From NCBI RefSeq assembly GCF_905171775.1, contig NC_053492.1:187236278-187300277 (forward strand): DNA of 64,000 nt, in the 5' to 3' direction. The position numbers and the translations under genes were made by a program. Positions 57,401 to 64,000 of this stretch are shown here, in pieces; position 1 is the first letter of the stretch, and each line of letters starts with the position of its first letter. The stretch comes from Rana temporaria (lineage: Eukaryota; Chordata; Amphibia; Anura; Ranidae). A model generated the notes under the pieces. The model saw only the letters and a list, made by a program, of their open reading frames with translations. It was not told the origin of the DNA and ran no database searches.

Positions 57401-57803
57401 TATCTTGATTTAACAGGTCTGGCAGTAATCAGGCCTGTGTGTAGCAAGTGAAATTTAACTCAGCTTTCCAAAAAATTGGGTTAATCACAGTTAATTCATG
57501 ATTAAGCAAGGGGGGGGGGGGATTACTTTTTCACATAGGGCTAGACAGGTACGGATGGCTTTTACCTTAATAAAATTTATAAATAACTTAATAATTTAAA
57601 AACTGCATTTTGTATTTAATCGAGTTATCTTTATGTAATATTAAAATTTGTTTGATGATCTAAATCATTAAATTGTGACAAATATGCAAGCAAATAAAAA
57701 TCTGGAAGGGGGCAAATACTTTTTTACAGCATTGTACATAATTGAGTAGTATTGTTTTTCTCAACAAAGTTGGTACACCCTAAAACAGTAATATAAAGGT
57801 CTT

Positions 57804-59393
57804 TTTTTTTTTCAATCAAGTTTAATTTTATTATGAAAAGTAGATGGTACATCAGATGTTATATATTAGATAAATATCAATACATTGTGATATAGAAATT
57901 CATATATTAATAGTACATTACATTCTAACAATACTTAGGTTGCAATGAAGGGATTACTCTATAGTCAGAGGTATAAAAAACAAAATTAAAGGAACAAACC
58001 CCTGTTTTTGTAAATCGATCCATCGGAGGTCTAATAATTATACTTATACTATATACTCCAGACTATCACCCAATATAATTTGAAGTCATGGCAATCTATA
58101 GTATTTGTCAAATCATAAGTAATACCATTTGACCTCTTAAGAATAATTAAATTCTATACCTCCCACCCCTAATCCTTCAAACACATTAGAGTCGAGTCGT
58201 TTCAACCAATGTATAGTTTCCCATTAATTCATTTCATCCCCCATTGCCAAAATATTTTCATATTGAGAATTTGAAGGGATAAAATGAAAAGATAAAGATT
58301 GAATAAACAACCATAAACTTTGTCAAACTGATATTTCCGGATTATTTAAAAAAATATTTTGACACCAGAAAATATCGTCAAACAACTATATCTAGAAATT
58401 GTCTGAGGAAATGAATCCACCTCCAATATACTCTCCACAGGATCCATGAGTCAAAATATATTATATCCAGAAATTCCAGTTTATCCAAATTGATCATAGA
58501 GTACATCCAAATGGATAAAAAAAAATGTATATGATAAAGAAGAGTACCAAGTCATTAACAACATATTCACATATAGATAGTACCATATGTTATCTAAAAA
58601 TTTGAAATAATAGAACATTTAAAGAAATCGAACCAAGAGGTGAACAGGAAGAAAGAAAAAGGAAGAATAGATGAGGACTAAAGATCAGAGAGGAAGAAGA
58701 GTAGATAGCCTACCTGCCAAGTGTATACAACAGAATACGGTGAATCACCATATTACATTCACGTTGAATTTAATATACCCAAGTACTTCATCCACGGTTC
58801 CCAAATCTCATGAAACTGGTTACCCGAGTCTAACAACAAGCCCAACCGTTTTTCATTCTCCATTATCCAAGTCACTTTCCTTTTCATATATGATATCGAA
58901 ACCGTCGGTTTTTTCCAAGCAGCAGCTATCGAAATCCTTTGCTCCTACTAGGATAAATAATATCATTCTTCTTGTAGACTTATGAGCATGAGGTACTAGT
59001 CCATTCGGCAAAGCAATCGCTGGAGATTGGTGTATATTACAACCAGTTATACGTCTTATAATATGAAATACCCTATTCCAGTATCTGCGTAATTTTGGGC
59101 ATTCCCACCATATATGAATCATGGAACCAACTCCCTGACATCCTCTAAAACATAGAGGCGACAGAGAGGGGTAAATAGTGGCTAGCTTCAAGGGTACCAA
59201 GTACCATCTAGTAAAGACCTTCAGATTAGCTTCTATAAGTGAAACATTGGTAATCCCTTTCACGGATCTATCAAAATTAGAGTACCATTCTTTCAAATCC
59301 CATTCAACCTGAAGATCCCTTTCCCAAGCAATCATATGAGGTAATTTTTGTTCATTAGCAGCAAGCGATTTATATATTATAGAAATTCCTCCC
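57804..59393 (-). mobile_element. Tx1/L1-like LINE, 5'-truncated
   Basis: 1590 bp flanked by a 16 bp direct repeat GTAATATAAAGGTCTT (57788-57803 and 59394-59409). The left edge is a T run, i.e. a poly(A) tail on the minus strand, with an AATAAAATT signal nearby. The right part encodes the C-terminal region of an L1/Tx1 ORF2. These are hallmarks of target-primed reverse transcription. Confidence 0.9.
58853..59335 (-). pseudogene. Tx1/L1 ORF2 C-terminal fragment
   Basis: 160 open codons with the C-terminal zinc-knuckle-like region of L1/Tx1 ORF2: LIEANLKVFTRWYLVPLKL, IYPSLSPLCFRGCQGVGS, MIHIWWECPKLRRYW. In intact copies this is a Cys-Cys-His-Cys type motif; the first Cys-X2-Cys is altered here (CFRGC). 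RT and endonuclease are missing because the insertion is 5'-truncated. Confidence 0.75.
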
Positions 59394-59744
59394 GTAATAT
59401 AAAGGTCTTAATCCACTCTCTGTTATTATATTATGTGGCATTTAATGTATGCTATAAATACTAGTTGTTTATATGTATGTTAATCTAAAAAGGTTGGTTT
59501 ATTGATTTAATGTATTGATTTTGCTGTTGGTGCTCTTTCTGAGAGATTAAAATATCTCTCATGTGTTAGTAGTGTGACAGGAAAGTCTTGCATCATTGGT
59601 GAATAATACTTAAAGTGGTAATAAAGAAATAAATAAAAATGTAATATATTGCAGGTTACTTATCATTAAATGTGGTGGCAGCATTAGTTTTATTTTTTAG
59701 GCGTTTCCCCTCTTTTTTCTCCTGGTGATCTGCCCAGTAAAGCA

Positions 59745-60093
59745 CCAATTTAGCCTATATAGAATACGTATCAGCCTAAAGTGAGGAAATTTTTTGTTTT
59801 TTTATATATTTTTGGGGGATATTTATTATAGCAAAAAGTAAAAAATATTGCTTTTTTTCAAAATTGTCGCTCTATCTTTGTTTATAGCGCAAAAAAAAAA
59901 CAAAAAAAAAACTGCAGAGGTGATCAAATACCATCAAAAGAAAGCTCTATTTGTGGGGAAAAAAAAGGACGCCAATTTTGTTTGGGAGCCACGTCGCACG
60001 ACGTGCAATTGTCAGTTAAAGCGACGCACTGCCGAATCACAAAACATGGCCTGGTCATTGGGAAGCCAAATCCACCAGGGCTGAAGTGGTTAA
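59745..60093 (+). repeat. fragment of common ranid repeat ending GAAGTGGTTAA
   Basis: Contains GAATACGTATCAGCCTAAA, ATTGTCGCTCTATC, GATCAAATACCATCAAAAG, CACGTCGCACGACGTGC and the terminal GGGCTGAAGTGGTTAA. It continues the pattern whose earlier part is seen at 4600-4740. Confidence 0.65.
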
Positions 60094-60449
60094 TGTAGCT
60101 TGGCAAAGGTCCTGTGTGTGTGTTGATTTTCTGTTTGTTTTAAAAGTGCCGAGTAGAACTCCAGCTTTAAAGTACCCCTGTTCTGCAAAATTCCAGCCCA
60201 TTAGTATCCCCATTCAGCAGATCCACAGCTTATTAGTACCCTTATTTAGTAGATCCCTAGCTTATTAGTACCCTCATTAAACAGATCCCCTGCTCAGTAG
60301 TACCCCAGCTCTGCTGATGTCTCATTCAGTAGTACCCCCAGCTTTCCTGAAACCCAGCTCAGCCGTAACCCCCAGCCCCTCTGATCCTCCTCTTGTGGTC
60401 CCCACTCACCACTCACCTCCTGCTATGTTGCGCCCATGCTGCACACCAT

Positions 60450-61118
60450 GGCCCGGATTCAGATACAATTGCGTATCTATCAGCGGGCGTAATGTATCTC
60501 AGATACGTTACGCCGCTGTAACGTAGGGCGCAAGTTCCGTATTCAGAAAGAACTTGCGCCCTAAGTTAAGGCGGCGTAGCGTATGTGGTTCGGCATAAGC
60601 CCGCGGAATTCAAATTCTCCATGCAGTGGCATGTTGTATGGTAATGAAGGCTGACCCCACGTAAATTACGTTTTTGGCTAACGGCACATGCGCCGTCCGT
60701 GAACGTATTCCAGTGCGCATGCTCCAAATTAACCCGCAAAAAGCCAATGCTTTCGACGTGAACGTGAATTACGCCCAGCCCTATTCGCGAACGACTTATG
60801 CAAACAAAATAATCGAAAATTCGACGCTGGCCCGACGTCCATACTTAACATAGTATACGCCTCATATAGCAGGGGTAACTTTACGCCAGAAAAAGCCTAA
60901 CGTAAACGACGTAAAAAAAAATGCGCCGGGCGGACGTACGTTTCTGAATCAGCGTATCTACCTAATTTGCATATTCCTTGCGTAAATCTACGGAAGCGCC
61001 ACCTAGCGGCCAGCGTAAATATGCAGCCTAAGATACGACGGTGTAAGAGACTTACGCCGGTCGGATCTTAGGGAAATCTATGCGTAACTGATTCTTAACT
61101 CCTATCTGAATCCGGGCC
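60450..61118. mobile_element. MITE, GGCCCGGATTC family, copy C
   Basis: 669 bp, GGCCCGGATTCAGATAC and ATCTGAATCCGGGCC, flanked by CAT (60447-60449 and 61119-61121). Internal TACGCC/GGCGTA blocks as in copies A, B and D. Confidence 0.85.
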
Positions 61119-61798
61119 CATCTGTAACATCTGGTAAATTCTCCTGCTCTAGTTCCCCAGCTCTGCTGATCCTCTACCACTCAGTCCTCAATCTCCAGTC
61201 CCATTTACTTTCTACTATAGTGTTCCCATGTTGCACACCACATGTGCCATCTGCTAGCTCGCTTTGGTCCAGATTCCACTCACCTTCCTACTGCTCCACA
61301 CTGCACGCCAGTGATGTCTGCACCAGACACTTCCAGAATGTATACACATGATCCTGATGTGACTGATGATGATGTATTTCTGATTCGCTTGTTGATTTTC
61401 CAGTGCATCCTGGGATATCTCATACCTGTAAAAGCTCCAAAACAAAGGCTTTGGAGATGCTTTGAAACACCAAGAAATCAATGGGGGTTATAAGGTTTGA
61501 AGCGAAGCAAAGCAAAACAAACACAATATGTGAACAGGACTGTAAGGTAACCATTTAGTTTAGTGACAGGTGCTTTGATTGGCTATAAGAATGCTTTTTA
61601 AAAGCATGTCAAATGCCACGTTTTGAAGTGTAAACCAGCCCTTACAAAACGACTTTTTGTGAGATGAAGTTCAATCGGGACAGTACTCAATGTGCGGTCA
61701 AGACAGTTGCTATAAAGTTGTTGTAAATTAATTTGTCACAAGAAAATGTTGAACTAATCGGTCAGCTGACCTAATACACCCAAATGCAATGCACACAG
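61119..61798. other. intron 4, no element recognised
   Basis: Non-coding. Confidence 0.4.
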
Positions 61799-61974
61799 GG
61801 GTAAATTTACTAAAAATGGAGAGTGCAAAATATGGTGCAGCTCTGTATAGAAACCAATCAGCTTCTAACTTCAGCTTATTCAACTAAGCTTTGACTATAA
61901 AACCTGGAAGCTGATCTGTTTCTTTATAGAGCTGCACCAGATTTTGCACTCTCCAGTTTTAGTAGATCGAACCC
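61799..61974. mobile_element. small palindromic MITE
   Basis: 176 bp: GGGTAAATTTACTAAAA...GGAGAGTGCAAAAT and the inverse ATTTTGCACTCTCC...TAGATCGAACCC; flanked by ACAG (61795-61798 and 61975-61978). Relative of 482-754. Confidence 0.75.
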
Positions 61975-62279
61975 ACAGTGGTTAGCATTGATTCTGCGTT
62001 GATTTCAAATAAAATCCCCTTTGTTCAAAACCTAAATACCTAATGTGTGTTAAAATAAATGTATTTGATGTTGTTTGCTATTTGAAGTTTAGTGCTATGC
62101 TAGAAAATTTTATTCATTTGTATACTTAGCTGTTCTTAGTTCCCTATTGGGTTTATGCACTACTGAATTTCAAACAAGATTAAATGTAAAAGAACACATT
62201 TTCATAGTTTTTTTATGTAAAAAAAAAAAAAGCTCATATAATACAACATATTTCAATGCAACGGTCTGTGGAATTTCAG

Positions 62280-62360
62280 AACTTTGGAGGATGAACACAC
62301 CTGCTATAGCCTACATTCAAAGTATGGATCTGGTCTTACTAAAGAAGAGCAAGACATCAG
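62280..62360 (+). CDS. ATP13A4: ATP13A4-like coding exon 5
   Basis: GGAATTTCAG precedes A; the exon is 81 nt and ends AG before GTGAGC. Joined to exon 4 (GG + A) it continues TLEDEHTCYSL, HSKYGSGLTKEEQDIR, the linker that precedes the first core transmembrane helix in P5B ATPases (GxGLTxEEQxxR is highly conserved). The phase match with exon 4 (2 to 2) and the motif make this secure. The next exon is outside the window. Confidence 0.92.
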
Positions 62361-62383
62361 GTGAGCAGTGCTTTACGCATTAC

Positions 62384-63124
62384 GGTCCAGATCCACGTAC
62401 ATTGGCGCATCTGTAAGTCCGGCGTAGCGTAGCTCAGATACACTACGCCGCCGTAACTTACAGCGTATTTTCCGTATCCACAAAGAATTTGCACCGTAAG
62501 TTACGGCGGCATAGTGTAACTGTATCGGCTTAAGGACGCGCAATTCAAATGGATAAGATGGGGGCGTGTTTTATGGTAATTCCTATTGACCCCACTTAAT
62601 TGACGTTTTTTTTTAACGGCGCATGCGCCGTCCGTGGGGGTATCCCAGTGCGCATGCTCGAAATTAACCCACAACAAGCCAATGCTTTCGATGTGAACGT
62701 AATTCTACGCAAAGCCCTATTCGCGAGCGTTTTACGCAAACGACGTACACAATGGAAAATTCTACGCTGGCCCGACGTCCATACTTAACATTGCGTACGC
62801 CTCATAGAGCAGGGGTAACGTTAAGCCGAAAAAAGCCTTACGTAAACGACGTAAAGAATGCGTCGGGCGGACTTACGTTTGTGGATTCGCGTATCTAGCT
62901 CATTTGCATACTCAACGTGGAAATCAACGGAAGCGCCACCTAGCGGCCAGCGTAAATATGCACCTTAGATCCGACGGCGTACTAAGACGTACGTCAGTCG
63001 GATCTAGCCCAGCTTCAGGCGTATCTTGTTTTGTGGATACAAAACAAAGATACGCCGGAGCATCCTAGAAGTTACGCGGCGTATCAATAGATACGCCAAC
63101 GTAACTTCTTCGTGGATCCGGGCC
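62384..63124. mobile_element. MITE, GGCCCGGATTC family, copy D, beside exon 5
   Basis: 741 bp with GGTCCAGATCCACGTAC and CGTGGATCCGGGCC, flanked by TAC (62381-62383 and 63125-63127). It begins 23 bp after the last base of exon 5. Closest to copy B in its AGATCCAC termini. Confidence 0.85.
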
Positions 63125-63445
63125 TACCTGTTTTTCATTGTAGTATAGATATGTTTGTATATTGGGCTACATGGCAGCAGTTACAGTTGTTTGTTTGAAA
63201 ATTGTGTCAAGACTGAGCCTTCAAGAAGTGATGTCCCAGTCACAGGAACGAGTACAGTACATCTGAACTGGACCTGTTCACCACCCCTTGTCTAATTGTT
63301 TTACATTATTTTCTCTCTGTGTCCTCAGTGAAGGAAATTGTCCTTACTTCCTGCCCAGGTAGCCAATGCCAAGTGGAAAGTTTAGGTGAAACATGATCAA
63401 ACTGATAAAATAACACACCCTTGTAGTGAAAGATTAAATAGTTAA

Positions 63446-63804
63446 AGGGATTGTAAATGTTTGTTTTTTATTTTCTAAATCGGTTCCTTTAAGCTAGTGA
63501 ATTGTTGGCTCATTTACCTTTTTCCTTCGATTTTCCTTCTAAATGTTTTTTTTCTTTGTTTTCTTTGTCTGAATTTCTCACATTCTGTTCCTCCTCAGTA
63601 AGCTGTTCTGGATGACTAACCCCCAACCAGAATGGCTCGGATGATGGGGGCAAGCTTACTGAGGAGAAACAGGAAGTTAGAAATTCAGACAAAGAAAAAA
63701 AAAAAAATTAGAAGGGAAATCTAAGTAAAGGTAAGTGAACCAACAATGCACTAGCTTACAGGAACCTATTTAGAAAATAAAAAAAACTAACCTTTACAAC
63801 CCCT
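63446..63804. mobile_element. T2-type MITE
   Basis: 359 bp, TTAA at 63442-63445 and 63805-63808; termini AGGGATTGTAAATGTTTG and CTAACCTTTACAACCCCT are inverted matches, and the body is largely palindromic around 63610. Confidence 0.8.
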
Positions 63805-63808
63805 TTAA

Positions 63809-64000
63809 GAAAACACAGAAGTTGATAAAAATGTAATGCAGGTAATTCAGAAACACCTAACCTTATATATATCACCACCCAGAATCATAGCAAAAAGTCT
63901 ATTTCATCCATATTGGATGACACAGGTCACTTTATGGTTAGCACCAGTCTGATCATTTGTTGGAGAACTAAAAATAGTTAGGTTCAATTTTGTTTCTGCT
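63809..64000. other. intron 5 to window edge
   Basis: Non-coding; no further exon of the ATPase recognised. Confidence 0.5.

Larger units (their letters stand above)
55562..57736 (-). mobile_element. relic Tc1/mariner element with two nested MITEs
   Basis: Left end TATAATGCTGTGAAAAAGTA and right end TACTTTTTTACAGCATTGTA are inverted, with TA ends. The interior is a decayed Tc1-like transposase on the minus strand: the C-terminal coding stretch maps to 55640-55780 (GGAATTTTGGCCCACTC is the inverse of the EWAKIP-type codons). Many frameshifts and deletions; inactive. MITEs at 56393-56799 and 56930-about 57400 interrupt it. Confidence 0.8.
21587..62360 (+). other. ATP13A4: ATP13A4-like P5B ATPase gene, 5' part (gene span)
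   Basis: Five exons with GT-AG borders (lengths 63, 174, 144, 71, 81) join in one frame to 177 complete codons, ending with two bases of the next codon. Introns are 8246, 174, 22043 and 9778 bp. The predicted N-terminal region matches P5B-type ATPases: EGEENEMEIFGY, a hydrophobic hairpin, FYWKPEW, VVLLRTTDE, NRAIRRPDLK, KIRYVWD, and GSGLTKEEQDIR. ATP13A2 and ATP13A3 are established endo-lysosomal polyamine transporters; ATP13A4 is less characterised. ATP13A4 is preferred over A3 and A5 because of EGEENEMEIFGY and QKIRYVW...FQKIG, from memory of the family. The remaining ~85% (actuator, phosphorylation DKTGTLT and transmembrane core) lies beyond the window. Confidence 0.85.

Noticed and set aside
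1..64000. tRNA, rRNA or spliceosomal RNA genes
   Set aside because: I saw no A/B-box tRNA pattern with a plausible cloverleaf and no recognisable snRNA or rRNA segment; a covariance-model scan would be decisive.

Overview
This is animal nuclear DNA, almost certainly from a true frog (Ranidae or a close relative). The coding exons are short, with GT-AG introns of 174 bp to 22 kb. The rest is packed with transposable elements whose sequences I recognise as typical of ranid genomes: TTAA-flanked T2-type MITEs, GGCCCGGAT... MITEs, CR1 and Tx1/L1 LINEs, Harbinger, hAT, Tc1 and solo LTRs. There are no prokaryotic features, rRNA, tRNA or CRISPR.

The only host gene I can support is the 5' part of a P5B-type ATPase on the + strand, most like ATP13A4. 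Five coding exons (21587-21649, 29896-30069, 30244-30387, 52431-52501, 62280-62360) join in frame to about 177 codons, with a start codon, an upstream in-frame stop and a possible TATA box. The gene runs off the right edge. Everything from 1 to about 21.5 kb is upstream sequence in which I found no exon.

Upstream region, 1-21.5 kb: MITEs, a decayed frog repeat at 2.36-4.74 kb carrying two nested insertions, three co-oriented LTRs of one family (5980-7012, 10112-11153, 13561-14582), a 2.6 kb CR1 LINE with an 817-codon open frame (minus strand), a 458 bp palindrome, and a T2/piggyBac-like MITE pair sharing one TTAA. Intron 1 (21650-29895) holds a decayed Ty3/Gypsy-like gag-protease remnant and its probable LTR on the minus strand.

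Intron 3 (30388-52430) holds the most interesting object: an 11 kb PIF/Harbinger transposon (36562-47622) with matching terminal inverted repeats and a TAA target duplication. It carries three spliced genes: a HARBI1-like DDE transposase, a Myb/SANT-like protein with acidic repeats, and a MADF-like protein. Its second MADF-gene exon lies in a nearly identical 1.14 kb tandem duplication, and each copy also contains an inverted copy of the first MADF exon. A 1.5 kb hAT element with an 8 bp target duplication has landed inside its right end.

Intron 4 (52502-62279) holds a TAA-flanked MITE, a relic Tc1/mariner element with two nested MITEs, and a 5'-truncated Tx1/L1-like LINE with a 16 bp target duplication. 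A 741 bp MITE sits 23 bp downstream of the exon 5 splice donor.
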